DNA of 64,000 bases, taken from assembly GCF_037137075.1 (NCBI RefSeq), contig NZ_JBBBNV010000021.1, forward strand, positions 1 through 64,000, written 5' to 3'. Below the pieces are notes generated by a model. The model had not been told where the DNA came from. It saw nothing but the letters and a program-made list of their open reading frames with translations, and did not search any database. Position numbers and translations under genes: made by a program. This DNA is from JBBBNV01 sp037137075. GTDB lineage: Bacteria > Bacillota > Bacilli > Paenibacillales > NBRC-103111. Shown one piece after another: positions 41,683 to 52,095 of the stretch. Numbering within the stretch: the first letter of the stretch is position 1; each line of letters begins with the position of its first letter.

Positions 41683-44600
41683 TTATTCGTTTGTGGTGAA
41701 ATCAACGAGAATGGTTTTAATCTCGTACGGCTTGATATCAAACCGAATCGGGGTATTGTCGAACCGTTCCCCTTCCGGCTCTTCCATTAGGCTGCACTCC
41801 TGCCAGGAACGGATTCCCCAGTCGCTGCTGATCGTCACCTCGCCGCGCTTGCCGGCAAACTCATGCAGGCGCAGCACGGCCACATTTTGATCCTCGGCCT
41901 TCTTCACCGCATCGATCATCACATGGCCTGCGGAGATAGAAAACAGTGAAAAACTCGGACGCGCCGGTGTTCTGCGCACCCAGGTGAGAGGACTGTTTAA
42001 TGCCCATGCCTCCTGTACAGTCCCCCCCTCATACCAATCACCGGCATGAGGCAGCAGCGAGTAAACGAAGTGATGCTCGCCCTGGTCGGCCTGCGGATCG
42101 GGGAACAATGCCGATTTAATCAGCGTCAGACGCATCACATGGTCCTTTATATCGTAGCCGTATTTGCAATTGTTCAGCAAGCTTACGCCGTAGTCCCGTT
42201 CGGACAAGTCGGCCCATTGATGGCCTACGGTTTCGAATTTGGCATAGTCCCAGCTCGTATTCCAGTGTGTCGGCCGCTTGACGTTGCCGAATTGAATATC
42301 GTACGTGGCTTCGGTTGACCGGACATTGACCGGGAAAGCAGCCTTGAGCAGCTGCCGCGGCTCATGCCAATCCACCTTCGTTTGGAAATCAATTCGTCTG
42401 GAATCCGCATACCAGACCATGGTCTGCTCGATGGTAGAGCTCATGTATTGCCACTCGAACCGGACTGCCGCACGCAGCAATCCCGCTTCCAGCACCTCCA
42501 CACGGCACAGATCCTGAATCACCCTCATTTTTTGCTGGTAGTAGATATCGATATCCCAAGCTTCATGCCGGCTCTTCGGTTTATCCTCGAACACTTGGAA
42601 AACGTTACCCGCTTCCCCCGCAGCCAGCACTTCCCGGCCGGCTTCTTTGTCGTAAAGGCGGGTTAGCTGCCCGCAGCTGTTCCATGCCACCTCATAGTAT
42701 GGAGTCGAAATTCCATTGTCCCGAAGCTGGAACGGTGCGGCAGCAAGTCTTTCCCCTGCCGCCTGTCCTTCGGCAAATGTGATAACCGTGTAGCCCATAG
42801 CCGGTACGGCAGGCACCCGGATATGCCACTGCATGTTCTCCAGCTGCGCTTCCAGCCGCTTCCCCTCGCGGTCCAGCCAGCCCCCCGTCTCCTGCCCGTC
42901 CAGCGCGGGAACACATATCTGCTCCGTGCGCTCCCACGCAGCTCCGTTAAATACGGTCACACCGGTGGCGGACGGGTGGAAGGCAACCGCTTCTGAGGCC
43001 AAATCCCGCTGGGACCTCCCTATGCGCTCCGCTTCGGCATACTCTTCCCGGCAATCGTCATACACCTCCCGGATGGAGGAGCCGGGAATGATATCATGAA
43101 ATTGATTGCGCAGAATGATTTTCCAGCCCTTATCCAGATCTTTCTGCCTGTAAATCAGCCAATCCCCCTGCAGCAGGCTTCCCATCATGCCAAGCCATTC
43201 CGCTTCCCGGTACAGCAGCTCCAGCTCCCGGTTCATGCGCTTGATAAAGGCCTGGCTCGTAAAGGTTCCGCGGTGAAGCTCCAGATACAGCTCACCATCC
43301 CAGGTATGCACATACTCCTCGGTCGATTCCACACGCCGGGCCAGCTCTTCAAAATAATCGTCCGCCCGTCCGGTTGTAACATGCGGCAGTCCGGGAAGCT
43401 CCGCCAATCTGCGGCGCATCTCCAGCATCTCACGGTTAACCCCGCCGCCCCCGTCGCCGTGACCGTAGGCCAGCAGCAGCTCCTTGTTTAACGGCTTATC
43501 TTGATAAGCCTCCCAAATCCCCTGCACGGAACGCGGCGTCACCTTGCCGTTATACGTATAGTAGAACGCCCCGTTATCCTGACCCGGCTCCGGCGTTGTG
43601 ATGAAATGGGTCAAAATCCGGGTTCCGTCCATTCCGCGCCAATAAAACGTGTCATGCGGCATCCGGTTGTACTGGTTCCAGCTGATTTTGGTCGTCATAA
43701 AGGCCTTAATACCGGACTTCACCAAAATTTGCGGCAGCGCCCAGCTGTAGCCGAACACATCGGGCAGCCACAAATACATGCACTCCGTACCAAACTCCTG
43801 CTTGAAAAAGCGTTTCCCGTACAAAATTTGGCGGATCAGCGATTCACCGGACGTTAAATTGCAATCCGCTTCCAGCCACATGGCGCCTCCGGCCTCCCAG
43901 CGCCCGTCCTTCACCCGTTCCCGGATTTGACGGTAAATCTCCGGATAGTCTGTTTTTATATATTCATACAGCTGAGGCTGAGTCTGAAGAAAAACATATT
44001 CCGGGAACTGCTCCATCAGCCGCAGGACGGTGGAAAACGACCGCGCCGCTTTCTCGCGGGTATGCTTCAGCCGCCACAGCCAGGCTACGTCTATATGCGT
44101 GTGTCCGATGCAACGGACCGTAACGGCATGCTGCTTGGGCATGTCCGCCAGCCGCCGCTTGAGCGCCGCCAGTGCCTGGACGACCGAAGCATAGAACTGC
44201 TCCGAGCCTGGGCGTGACCAGTCCAGCCGCTTGAATGCCCCGTCCAGCGCTGCCAGCAAATCATGCCGCTCCGGGCGGCTGTCTGCCAGAAGCTTCACCG
44301 TCTCAATAATGGCCGAGGCTGTATAAAACAAATCGTCGGTATCCTCATCCAGCCAGCACAGCGCTGCCTGCTGAAGCTGATGCTCCAGCACCTGAATCTT
44401 CCCGTAGCCGTTTAACCCCGACCAGAGCCGGAACCGCAAAGAAACATTGCTCCCGGCCAGTTCAGCGGGCAGAAGCACCTCCTGATGGAACGCGTCCACC
44501 CCTTGATAAGGGCGCCCGTTCAGGAACAACAGCGACTCAAACCCGCCGATATTGCCCCCGACCGTATCCCCGAACTGAAAGCGGCCTACAAGGCGCCGGC

Positions 44601-44835
44601 CTTTCCATTCCAGCGGCAGCGCGATATCTGCTGCCAGCCATAGATAATGATCCCGGCCTTTCCAGCGGTCCCCGGGACGAAGCTCCTCCCATACGCCATC
44701 CTCTGACGGATAAGCGCCGAGGTCACCGCCTACATCGAGCTTGCTGCGGAAGGATGGAATCGGCCTCTCATCGCGATATCGTAATTCCTGCAGCTCCCCA
44801 ATTTGCTTCTCCAGTTTCTCCGTCGTCCAAAACAT
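41683..44835 (-). CDS. GH38 alpha-mannosidase
   Basis: A 1050-residue zinc-dependent alpha-mannosidase of family GH38. The catalytic domain shows HTHIDVAWLWRLKHTREKAA at about residue 247 (zinc His and Asp), AMWLEADCNLTSGESL, and the nucleophile Asp in YLWLPDVFGYSWALPQ near 360. The middle and C-terminal beta-domains of the family follow, to a total length that is normal. There is no signal peptide, so it acts on imported manno-oligosaccharides in the cytoplasm. The upstream minus-strand genes encode an AraC-type regulator and a sugar importer, which suggests one catabolic unit. The ATG follows AGGAGGAG. Confidence 0.93.
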   Translation of the reverse strand: MFWTTEKLEKQIGELQELRYRDERPIPSFRSKLDVGGDLGAYPSEDGVWEELRPGDRWKGRDHYLWLAADIALPLEWKGRRLVGRFQFGDTVGGNIGGFESLLFLNGRPYQGVDAFHQEVLLPAELAGSNVSLRFRLWSGLNGYGKIQVLEHQLQQAALCWLDEDTDDLFYTASAIIETVKLLADSRPERHDLLAALDGAFKRLDWSRPGSEQFYASVVQALAALKRRLADMPKQHAVTVRCIGHTHIDVAWLWRLKHTREKAARSFSTVLRLMEQFPEYVFLQTQPQLYEYIKTDYPEIYRQIRERVKDGRWEAGGAMWLEADCNLTSGESLIRQILYGKRFFKQEFGTECMYLWLPDVFGYSWALPQILVKSGIKAFMTTKISWNQYNRMPHDTFYWRGMDGTRILTHFITTPEPGQDNGAFYYTYNGKVTPRSVQGIWEAYQDKPLNKELLLAYGHGDGGGGVNREMLEMRRRLAELPGLPHVTTGRADDYFEELARRVESTEEYVHTWDGELYLELHRGTFTSQAFIKRMNRELELLYREAEWLGMMGSLLQGDWLIYRQKDLDKGWKIILRNQFHDIIPGSSIREVYDDCREEYAEAERIGRSQRDLASEAVAFHPSATGVTVFNGAAWERTEQICVPALDGQETGGWLDREGKRLEAQLENMQWHIRVPAVPAMGYTVITFAEGQAAGERLAAAPFQLRDNGISTPYYEVAWNSCGQLTRLYDKEAGREVLAAGEAGNVFQVFEDKPKSRHEAWDIDIYYQQKMRVIQDLCRVEVLEAGLLRAAVRFEWQYMSSTIEQTMVWYADSRRIDFQTKVDWHEPRQLLKAAFPVNVRSTEATYDIQFGNVKRPTHWNTSWDYAKFETVGHQWADLSERDYGVSLLNNCKYGYDIKDHVMRLTLIKSALFPDPQADQGEHHFVYSLLPHAGDWYEGGTVQEAWALNSPLTWVRRTPARPSFSLFSISAGHVMIDAVKKAEDQNVAVLRLHEFAGKRGEVTISSDWGIRSWQECSLMEEPEGERFDNTPIRFDIKPYEIKTILVDFTTNE

Positions 44836-45092
44836 CGGATTAATCTCCTCCTAGCCGGAGCAGCGGGCCTTAAATCGCTTGATCGCCGGCTGCCGGGCGG
44901 ATCTGTAGTTGCCTTGCCCTGTATATGCAAGCATGGTCTGAACAAGGAAGCTTTCGTCAGAAAGCTTCTTAGAAGCTCCGACACCTACTTTAAGGATTCA
45001 GGGCGTGGCCGTATACAATCCGATCGGCAGAACCTGCACGGGTCGTGCAGGCTGCAGTCCTGTATAATCACAAGAGCAGCATGGCATAATCC
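44836..45092. other. Intergenic region with two hairpins
   Basis: AAGCTTTC/GAAAGCTT (44948-44967) and CCTGCACG/CGTGCAGG (45033-45051) lie between the regulator and the mannosidase gene. Either could end the regulator transcript, though neither has a U-tract. Confidence 0.4.
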
Positions 45093-47348
45093 TCAGGGAA
45101 GCTGCGCATATTTTTTCCGGTATTCGCCTGGAGTCATATCCTCTGTTTTACGGAATGAGCGAATAAAGTTTTGCGGGTTTTGATATTGCAGCCGTTCTGC
45201 AATTTCCACAATTTTCATATCCGTCTCCAGCAGCCATTTCCTAGCTTGGTTCATCCGAACCTGCGACAAATAATCGCTGAAATTGATGCCCAGCTCCTTG
45301 CGGAACACCGCCTTCAAATAATTGGGATGGTAATTGAGGCGAGCCGCGCACACATCCAGTGTCAGCTCCGATTCAAATTCGGCATGAATAATATCCTTCA
45401 TCTGCTCGGAAATGTTCTTGTTGCGGGAATCCCACTTTTTGCCCAGCACCGAAACGATAGGCTCCAGCACCTTGACCATAAACCAGTGCTCCACATCTTC
45501 TACTGTCCGAAGACTGAACAGCTGCTCCACCAGCTCCCGGTCATCTCCTTTGGTCATCGGCAGCTGCTCCCCGGCGTTCTGGACCTCGCGGATTAAATCG
45601 GTCAACAGCCTGAACAGCAGCATCTGGTATTCCTGATGGCTCGTCGTTTCCTTCAAGGTCATGATTAGAAACTCGTGCAGCAGACCGCTCGCTTTGTCCA
45701 GGTCCGGCACGTTCAAGGCCTCAATCAGCTGCTTCTCAATCCACTCCGGATACATCGTAATCACTTTGAAATCCGGCAGCACATCCTCCAGGAACAGAAT
45801 CGCCTCCTCGCCGAAGCGGATTCTGTATTTCAATGCCTCCAGGCTCTCCCTGTAGGCCGACTCCGCCAAGGGCAGACGCGAATGAAACCGGCTAATGCCA
45901 ATACTGATGCTCAGGCCCAAAATCCCTTTTACGGTCGACTGAAGCATCTCCGCCCAGGTAAACACTTCATTTTTTGCAGCCTCCGGCGATTCCTCCTTCA
46001 GCTTAAAGATTGTAACCTGGTTGCCTCCCAGAACGACCGGATCGAACCGGATCTGCTCCGGGAACAGCTCCATCACGATGTTGGAGACCGCAAACATCAG
46101 CAAATCCCGGTCGGTCTCACGGAACCGGGTTCCGGCAAATGTGTCAATCTGCACCGTAACGATGCACAACATTTCGCCATCCAGTGTAAAATGATACTGG
46201 CCCGCTTTTTCCTCAATTTCCTTCGTTCCGATCTCGCCGAGCAGCAGCTTTCTGATGAAAAACTCCTTCAGCTGCCGCTTCTGGCCCTGAATTTGATCCA
46301 GCAGCTGGGTCTGGGAATGGTGCAGTGTCCGGATATGCTCACCGATGACAACCAGCTCGTCCTGCGATTTGTCCGGACCGGACCGGTCGGCACCGACGAC
46401 CACTTCAAATACTCTGCGAATCGGCATATAGATTTTGCGCAGCCCTACAAGTGAAAGCAGCAGCAGCACAACAAAAATGCCGGTGCAAATCCATACCGTA
46501 TACCAGCCGATAGCCCGGGACTCCTTCGTAATCTCGGCAATGGAAACAATCGAAACGTAGGTCCAGCCGTTATAGGAGGACGTGCGGTAGCTTACTCCGA
46601 TGGATTGCTTGTTGATGTCCAGCATCTCAAAGCCTTGGTCACCCGGAGTTGCCTTCAAATGCGCCATAATCCGGTCCATCACGGCGGCCGGAAACACCGG
46701 CTGATCCACGGCGGTAAGCAGCCGGTAGTCCTCATCCAGAATGACGGTCTGAACGTCTCCGTTTACAGCCGGGACCAGCTTTTGCAAACGGTAATTCGGT
46801 ATTGTAACTACCAGTAATCCGACTGGATTATTCATTACATTAAGCGGAAGCTTCTTGATTAACCGGACCTTGGAGGCTTCCTGATCGGACTGCCACTGGG
46901 AGGTGACCGGAATAGACGCCATGCTTGTAAACCCTTTCAATTCCTCATTCGTCGACAAGCGGTTATAGCCAGTGCGATTGAAATACCACTGCCCGGCAAA
47001 GCTGACCAGTTGAACCTCCTCAATCCCCAAATCATAGGATTGCAGCTTATGCACGCCCTCCGCCACTTCATATATTTTGGCAAAATCCCTGTAATCCAGA
47101 TCCGACCCTATCGTTAGCGTGATGAGCGAGGTATTCATAAACTGCATCATCGAGGCATCAATGCTTTGCAGCAGCTGCTCCACCTTCAGCTGAGTTTGCT
47201 CCAATACCTGCATATTCCCCTGGATCACCTTGTCTTGGATGATATGATTTGCTTTGTAATATGAAAGAAAGCCGAGAGAAAAGACCGGAAGCGTAACAAG
47301 GATCATGCTGAATATCATCAATTTGCGCAAGTATTTGGATTTCCACAT
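45093..47348 (-). CDS. Membrane-bound AraC-family regulator (YesS-like)
   Basis: A 751-residue one-component regulator. A membrane helix near the N-terminus (LMIFSMILVTLPVFSLGFL) and a second near residue 285 (AIGWYTVWICTGIFVVLLLL) enclose an extracytoplasmic sensor domain of about 250 residues. A cytoplasmic region follows and the last 100 residues are an AraC DNA-binding domain (VCAARLNYHPNYLKAVFRKE, then MKIVEIAERLQYQNPQNFIR). Such proteins bind an external sugar signal and activate adjacent importer and hydrolase genes. Here these are the binding protein and permeases upstream and the mannosidase downstream. GAGGGA precedes the ATG. Confidence 0.9.
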   Translation of the reverse strand: MWKSKYLRKLMIFSMILVTLPVFSLGFLSYYKANHIIQDKVIQGNMQVLEQTQLKVEQLLQSIDASMMQFMNTSLITLTIGSDLDYRDFAKIYEVAEGVHKLQSYDLGIEEVQLVSFAGQWYFNRTGYNRLSTNEELKGFTSMASIPVTSQWQSDQEASKVRLIKKLPLNVMNNPVGLLVVTIPNYRLQKLVPAVNGDVQTVILDEDYRLLTAVDQPVFPAAVMDRIMAHLKATPGDQGFEMLDINKQSIGVSYRTSSYNGWTYVSIVSIAEITKESRAIGWYTVWICTGIFVVLLLLSLVGLRKIYMPIRRVFEVVVGADRSGPDKSQDELVVIGEHIRTLHHSQTQLLDQIQGQKRQLKEFFIRKLLLGEIGTKEIEEKAGQYHFTLDGEMLCIVTVQIDTFAGTRFRETDRDLLMFAVSNIVMELFPEQIRFDPVVLGGNQVTIFKLKEESPEAAKNEVFTWAEMLQSTVKGILGLSISIGISRFHSRLPLAESAYRESLEALKYRIRFGEEAILFLEDVLPDFKVITMYPEWIEKQLIEALNVPDLDKASGLLHEFLIMTLKETTSHQEYQMLLFRLLTDLIREVQNAGEQLPMTKGDDRELVEQLFSLRTVEDVEHWFMVKVLEPIVSVLGKKWDSRNKNISEQMKDIIHAEFESELTLDVCAARLNYHPNYLKAVFRKELGINFSDYLSQVRMNQARKWLLETDMKIVEIAERLQYQNPQNFIRSFRKTEDMTPGEYRKKYAQLP

Positions 47349-47600
47349 CGTGATCCCTCATTAATTTGGTTGTTTGGGCTATTATAAAAAATACAGGAAC
47401 AGAATACAAACACGTGTCCTGTATCCCAGCTTAGCTTGCACCATAAATATCGTCTATAATCATTAGGGCAGATGCTGATTCTGAAGCGTGGTTACGGGCT
47501 TTATCAAGCAAGGACAGCGCGGAGATAGGCCAAAAAACCGCCCCATGCTCACCCGATTCCCGGATGAGGCGGACAGCTTGGCGATTGCGGGATGAATGAA
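47349..47600. other. Intergenic region upstream of the YesS-like regulator
   Basis: No gene is supported. It should hold the regulator's promoter; none stands out. Confidence 0.35.
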
Positions 47601-47645
47601 AAGGCAGGAAACCCGCCGGTGAGGCCGGGCGGATTTCCTGTTGCA
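47601..47645 (-). terminator. Terminator after the first solute-binding protein gene
   Basis: CAGGAAACCCGCC (47605-47617) and GGCGGATTTCCTG (47628-47640) pair with one mismatch, and CCTTTTC follows on the minus strand. It lies eight bases after the stop at 47653. Confidence 0.75.
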
Positions 47646-47652
47646 TTGCAGG

Positions 47653-49155
47653 TTATTTGCCTTTATTCTTGTTGTAATCGGCCGTAAATTCCTCGATAAT
47701 TTTGTCTCCGCCGCTCTTGCGCCATTTGTCTACGGCGTCGTTCCAGCCTTTTTCATCCAGCTCGCCGAAGGCATACCGTGTAATCGCGTCGGTCATAGCT
47801 TTTTTGAGGTCGTTGCCCTTTTGCGTGTTCGTGTCAGACAACAGTGAGGCGCTAAGATCGACCACCGCGTTATTTTTATTGTCTACAAAAATTTTATCGA
47901 TTTTTTGCTCCAATTCGGTCTTCGTAATCGACATCCCCACCATCGGGTCATTCCACTTGAAGTTCTTCAGGTCTCCGCTGCCCGCAGCACCGGATATTAT
48001 TTTGGCCTTGCCGTTTTCAACGGTATAATCCGTGCCTTCAATACCATACATCAGCATGGATTGAATCGGCTCTTCCGCCATCTGATCGAGGAAGGCAATG
48101 ATTTGCTTCACTTTTGCTTCGCTGGTCACGCTTTGCTTCGGAATGGCAATCAGGGAATCATAGCCAAAGGTTGCCCGCGTGCGAAGTCCTTGTGCTCCTT
48201 CGAAATTTTGCGTTACATCAATTTTCGCTTTCGGGTCCTGCTTCAGCATATCGATATGACGGGTTGCCGCATCGTCGATAACGGAGAAGTACATCCCGGC
48301 TTTGCCCTGATTGAAGTATTCATATTTTTTTGCGATGGGGAAGTCCGAGCTAATCAGCTTCTCGCTCACCATTTTACGGTATAAATCCAGCGCGGTTTTG
48401 AACTCGGGATACATGAAGTCCGGGGTCACCTTGCCGTCCTTCAGCCCCCAGGCATTCGGACCGCCGTTCATAATCGTCAGCTGCTTCAGAAGCTCCATCA
48501 CGCTGTCTTCCTGGATACCGAATGTATTGTTCTTGCCGTCCTTATCCGGGTCATTGTTCGTAAATGCTTTTGCGACATTGTAGATGTCTTCCGCCGTTTT
48601 CGGCACCGGCAGTCCGAGATTATCCAGCCAGTCCTTGCGGAAAATCATGCCGTACCGCGACAGGACACGCTCCCGCGGAATCCCGAACAGCTGCCCGTTG
48701 ATGCTGGCATTTTCAACAGCGACCGTGCTCATTTTGCTTAAATTTTTCGTCTCCTTCAAGAAGGGGGCCAAATCCCAGAATACGCCGGACATCTGGGCAT
48801 TGAGCATGGCGGACTCTTTATTTTTACGGATAAGCAGCACATCAGGCATTTTCCCGGAAGCTATCGTTGCGCTTACTTTATCATCATAGGCGCTTCCTGC
48901 TCCGGGCACCCATGTAATATCCAGCTTGGTGTTGGTGATTTCTTCAATTTTCTTAATCGAGGCGTTGTCCTTTTTGGGAGGCTCCGCCAGCTGTTGAATC
49001 ATCATAATATTCAGCTCAAGCGGCTTACTCGAATCAGCCTGGGTGTCGGCAGCTTCCTTTTTAGGACCGCAAGCGGCCAGCAGGGAGGCGGTCAAGCAAG
49101 TGACGCAAGCAAGCGTGAGCAATTTGGTCGTCATACGCGGTGCTTTCTTTTTCAT
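47653..49155 (-). CDS. Sugar ABC importer solute-binding lipoprotein (LplA-like)
   Basis: A 500-residue family 1 extracellular binding protein. The N-terminus MKKKAPRMTTKLLTLACVTC leads to the lipobox LAAC, so it is anchored outside the membrane. ITNTKLDITWVPG and YFNQGKAGMYFSVIDDAATR fit the large LplA group that serves oligosaccharide importers in Paenibacillus. The start at 49155 follows GAGGAG; the seven extra codons upstream are not needed. It is the third gene after two permease genes. The substrate is probably a mannose-rich or galactose-bearing oligosaccharide, judged from the hydrolases around it. Confidence 0.9.
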   Translation of the reverse strand: MKKKAPRMTTKLLTLACVTCLTASLLAACGPKKEAADTQADSSKPLELNIMMIQQLAEPPKKDNASIKKIEEITNTKLDITWVPGAGSAYDDKVSATIASGKMPDVLLIRKNKESAMLNAQMSGVFWDLAPFLKETKNLSKMSTVAVENASINGQLFGIPRERVLSRYGMIFRKDWLDNLGLPVPKTAEDIYNVAKAFTNNDPDKDGKNNTFGIQEDSVMELLKQLTIMNGGPNAWGLKDGKVTPDFMYPEFKTALDLYRKMVSEKLISSDFPIAKKYEYFNQGKAGMYFSVIDDAATRHIDMLKQDPKAKIDVTQNFEGAQGLRTRATFGYDSLIAIPKQSVTSEAKVKQIIAFLDQMAEEPIQSMLMYGIEGTDYTVENGKAKIISGAAGSGDLKNFKWNDPMVGMSITKTELEQKIDKIFVDNKNNAVVDLSASLLSDTNTQKGNDLKKAMTDAITRYAFGELDEKGWNDAVDKWRKSGGDKIIEEFTADYNKNKGK

Positions 49156-49180
49156 ACGAAATCTCCTCTTTCTCATGGAA

Positions 49181-50059
49181 TTAGCCTTTCACAGACCCCA
49201 GCAGCGCGCCTTTGGCGAAATGCTTTTGCAAAAACGGGTAAACAATCAGAATCGGCAACGTGGAGAGTACAATAACCGCCATCTTCACCGTCTCGGCCGG
49301 CGGCGGCACAAAGTCGTCACCGAACTGCGTCGAATCTCCAATCCCCCCTTGTGAGAGTATAACAATTTGCCGCAGCCAAACCTGGATAGGCCATAATGTA
49401 TTCTCATTAATGTACAGCACGGCGCTAAAGTATGCATTCCAGTGGCCTACCGCATAGAACAGGGATAACGAAGCAAGCACCGGCGCGGACAGCGGAAGCA
49501 CGATGCGGAACAAAATGCCGATGTCGCTGCAGCCGTCAATCCGGGCCGCCTCCTCCAGCCCGTCAGGAAGCTGCTGGAAGAAGTTGCGCATAATAATCAG
49601 GTTAAACGCGCTGACCAGGCCCGGGATAATCAGGGCGGCAAGGCTATCAAGCAGCCCTGTCCATCGGACGACCAGATAGGTCGGAATCATGCCGCCGCTG
49701 AACAGCATCGAGAACACGATCAGCTTCATAATCAGCTTGTTCCCCATCAATTCCCGCTGGGCCAGCGGATAAGCCATAAGAGCCGTAAACAGCAGATTCA
49801 TCAGCGTCCCGACGACAGTAATAAACACCGACACGCCCAGACTGGATAAAATAATATCGGTCGACAGCACGTATTCATAGCCGACAAGCGAGAATTTGGT
49901 CGGGAATAAGATGAAGCCCTTCTTGATCAGCTCCTCTGGAGCGGTTAAGGACGAAGCCAGAATGTAAATGAAGGGCAGCACGCACGCGGCGGCAATGAGC
50001 GTGAGCAGCGTATAATTGACGATATCCAGCACCCGGCTTGATATGCTTTTGTCTACCAT
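49181..50059 (-). CDS. Sugar ABC importer permease (LplC/YtcP-like)
   Basis: A 292-residue inner membrane component with six helices. The EAA loop that docks the ATPase reads EAARIDGCSDIGILFRIVLP. The N-terminal half has LTAPEELIKKGFILFPTKFS, typical of the LplC type. It pairs with the permease at 50077 (17-base gap) and the binding protein at 47653 (25-base gap), and the ATG follows AGGAGG. No ATPase gene is present, as is usual for this importer class, which shares an MsmK-type ATPase. Confidence 0.92.
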   Translation of the reverse strand: MVDKSISSRVLDIVNYTLLTLIAAACVLPFIYILASSLTAPEELIKKGFILFPTKFSLVGYEYVLSTDIILSSLGVSVFITVVGTLMNLLFTALMAYPLAQRELMGNKLIMKLIVFSMLFSGGMIPTYLVVRWTGLLDSLAALIIPGLVSAFNLIIMRNFFQQLPDGLEEAARIDGCSDIGILFRIVLPLSAPVLASLSLFYAVGHWNAYFSAVLYINENTLWPIQVWLRQIVILSQGGIGDSTQFGDDFVPPPAETVKMAVIVLSTLPILIVYPFLQKHFAKGALLGSVKG

Positions 50060-50076
50060 AAAGGGGCCTCCTTCCG

Positions 50077-51027
50077 TTAGTAAATGCCTTCTTCCCCAAA
50101 GCGTTTGGCCAGCTTGTTGGCCCCAATAACCAGAATCAGGCCGATCATCGATTTAAATACCCCGACTGCGGTACTATAGCTGAATTTCCCTTGTGAAATC
50201 CCCATACTGTACACATACGTATCGAATACTTCCCCAACCTCGCGGTTCATCGGATTGACCATCAGGAAAATTTGTTCAAAGCCGGTGTCCAGGAAGTTCC
50301 CGATCCGGAGAATAAGCAAAATGATAATCGTGCTGCGAATCGCCGGCAGCGTAATATGCCACATCTGGCGCCAGCGCCCTGCGCCGTCAATCTTGGAGGC
50401 CTCATACAGCTGCGGGTCAACCCCGGCCAAGGCCGCCAGGAAAATAATCGTTCCCCATCCGGTTTCCTTCCAGATGACCTGTGATGTAATCAGGGTCCGG
50501 AACCATTCCCCGCTGAGCAGGAAGTTAATCGGCTCCTTGCCTGCGCCGGTAAGCATCGAATTCACAATGCCGCTTTCGGAAGAGAGGAACAGGAAGCTAA
50601 TCCCGACCACAACCACCCACGAAACAAAGTGCGGAATATAAACGAAGGTCTGCACCACACGCTTGAACGCTTCCTTGCGGACCTCGTTGAGCATTAAGGA
50701 AATGATAATGGGCAGCGGGAAAAAGAACAAAATGTTATAGACCGCCAGCAGGAAGGTGTTCCGGAACAGCGTCCAAAACGTTTCATCCGTAAAAAAAGCC
50801 TCAAAGTGCTTAAAGCCAACCCATTTACTATGAAGAATGCCAAGAAACGGCTGATAATCCTGGAAGGCGATTAAGATGCCCCACATGGGGATGTATTTAT
50901 AAATAATGAAATACAGTAAACCGGGCGCCAGCATGAAGTAAAACCATTTATGCTTTTTAAGCCTGCGGTTAAAAATAGCTCGTTTGGATTGCGTTAGCGA
51001 TTGCTTCTTCGTCGAAACCGCTTGCAT
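50077..51027 (-). CDS. Sugar ABC importer permease (LplB-like)
   Basis: A 316-residue inner membrane component, the first gene of the permease-permease-binding protein unit. The N-terminus ends in a basic stretch before the first helix (WFYFMLAPGLLYFIIYKYIP), then comes PMWGILIAFQDYQPF, typical of LplB. The EAA loop is EASKIDGAGRWRQMWHITLP. The ATG follows GGAGGGATG. The 190-base gap upstream to the GH43-like gene holds no gene, so a promoter probably lies there. Confidence 0.92.
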   Translation of the reverse strand: MQAVSTKKQSLTQSKRAIFNRRLKKHKWFYFMLAPGLLYFIIYKYIPMWGILIAFQDYQPFLGILHSKWVGFKHFEAFFTDETFWTLFRNTFLLAVYNILFFFPLPIIISLMLNEVRKEAFKRVVQTFVYIPHFVSWVVVVGISFLFLSSESGIVNSMLTGAGKEPINFLLSGEWFRTLITSQVIWKETGWGTIIFLAALAGVDPQLYEASKIDGAGRWRQMWHITLPAIRSTIIILLILRIGNFLDTGFEQIFLMVNPMNREVGEVFDTYVYSMGISQGKFSYSTAVGVFKSMIGLILVIGANKLAKRFGEEGIY

Positions 51028-51218
51028 CTCTCATCCCTCCCCAATATCCATCTGTGTTGTTCTTTTTCTGTGGTAACTCTAACGTACCGGACCGGAGGGA
51101 TGCGCGTCTACAATCCCTGCGGCAGATAATCGCCGGACAAGCCGCGCCAGGACTCGCTTCTCCGCCTTTTTCGCCGCCGGATAATCCATACGGAAGATAG
51201 GATAATCCTTGGGGATTA

Positions 51219-52061
51219 TCACTGAGGCTTCATGGTCAGCACATGGCCGTGCCGGGGGGCCGTGGGAAGCGAGGCCCGCTTCGACCAATCCTCCCAATGA
51301 ATCAAATCCGGGGTAAACCATACGCCGTAATGCTCGGACTCGAAATAATCGAACAGCAGGACCCACCCCCGTTCTCCTTCCCCTGTCAAAGGGAACAAGG
51401 CCGGCCCTTCGGTAAGCCGCGGCGTCAATAGAGGCGATATCGCCGTCATCTCGGGGCGGTCCAGACCGCTTTTGCCAAAACGGCATGAGCGCAGCGCTTT
51501 ATAATCCGTATCCGGGGTGTTCGTGCCCCGTTCATCCTTAAACAGCATCACATATTCGTCTCCGATGTCCGTTACGTTCGCATCAATGACGTTATAGCCA
51601 GGATCGAAGAAAACGGCAGCCGGGGAAAATTCCTGGAAATCAGCTGTGACGGCAGACCAAATCCGGTGATCTTTTGGGGGCGCCTCCCCTTCCTTCAGCA
51701 CTGTCGAGGACCAGATTATCCGGTGCTTGCCGAGAGCCGCATCCCAAAACACCTCCGGAGCCCATGTGTTCTGTGTGCCGGGCAAGGCTTCCATGACGGG
51801 CAGCAGCCGCTGCTCGGTCCAGTTCAGCAGATCGGCGGAGCGGGCGTAACCGATAGACTGGGAACGCCAGCCATCGGTCCAAACGGCATGGAAGGTCCCT
51901 TCGGCATCCCGGTACACCATCGGGTCCCGGAGCTGGCCGGTACCGACCACAGAGCGAAGAACAGGCTTGCCTCCATTCAGCTCCTGCCAGGCAAGCCCAT
52001 CGCTGCTGGTTGCCAAATACATAGCCTCATCATCGGTTTTGAAATAAGAGAACACGTACAT
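51219..52061 (-). CDS. Five-bladed beta-propeller glycosidase, GH43-like
   Basis: A 280-residue cytoplasmic protein of the GH43/32/68 propeller type. Motifs that fit are LRDPMVYRDAEGTFHAVWT (the RDP Asp), TWAPEVFWDAALGKHRIIWS (WAPE segment) and TEGPALFPLTG (the possible acid Glu). The length is short for GH43 but normal for the single-domain forms. It may release arabinose, xylose or another side-chain sugar; the substrate is not clear, and a non-catalytic role is possible. The upstream GH27 gene is on the same strand but a terminator-like hairpin lies between. A GATAATCC/GGATTATC dyad (51201-51220) covers the stop codon. Confidence 0.75.
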   Translation of the reverse strand: MYVFSYFKTDDEAMYLATSSDGLAWQELNGGKPVLRSVVGTGQLRDPMVYRDAEGTFHAVWTDGWRSQSIGYARSADLLNWTEQRLLPVMEALPGTQNTWAPEVFWDAALGKHRIIWSSTVLKEGEAPPKDHRIWSAVTADFQEFSPAAVFFDPGYNVIDANVTDIGDEYVMLFKDERGTNTPDTDYKALRSCRFGKSGLDRPEMTAISPLLTPRLTEGPALFPLTGEGERGWVLLFDYFESEHYGVWFTPDLIHWEDWSKRASLPTAPRHGHVLTMKPQ

Positions 52062-52095
52062 TTGCGCATCAGTTCCTTTCGTTTATCCTTTAATC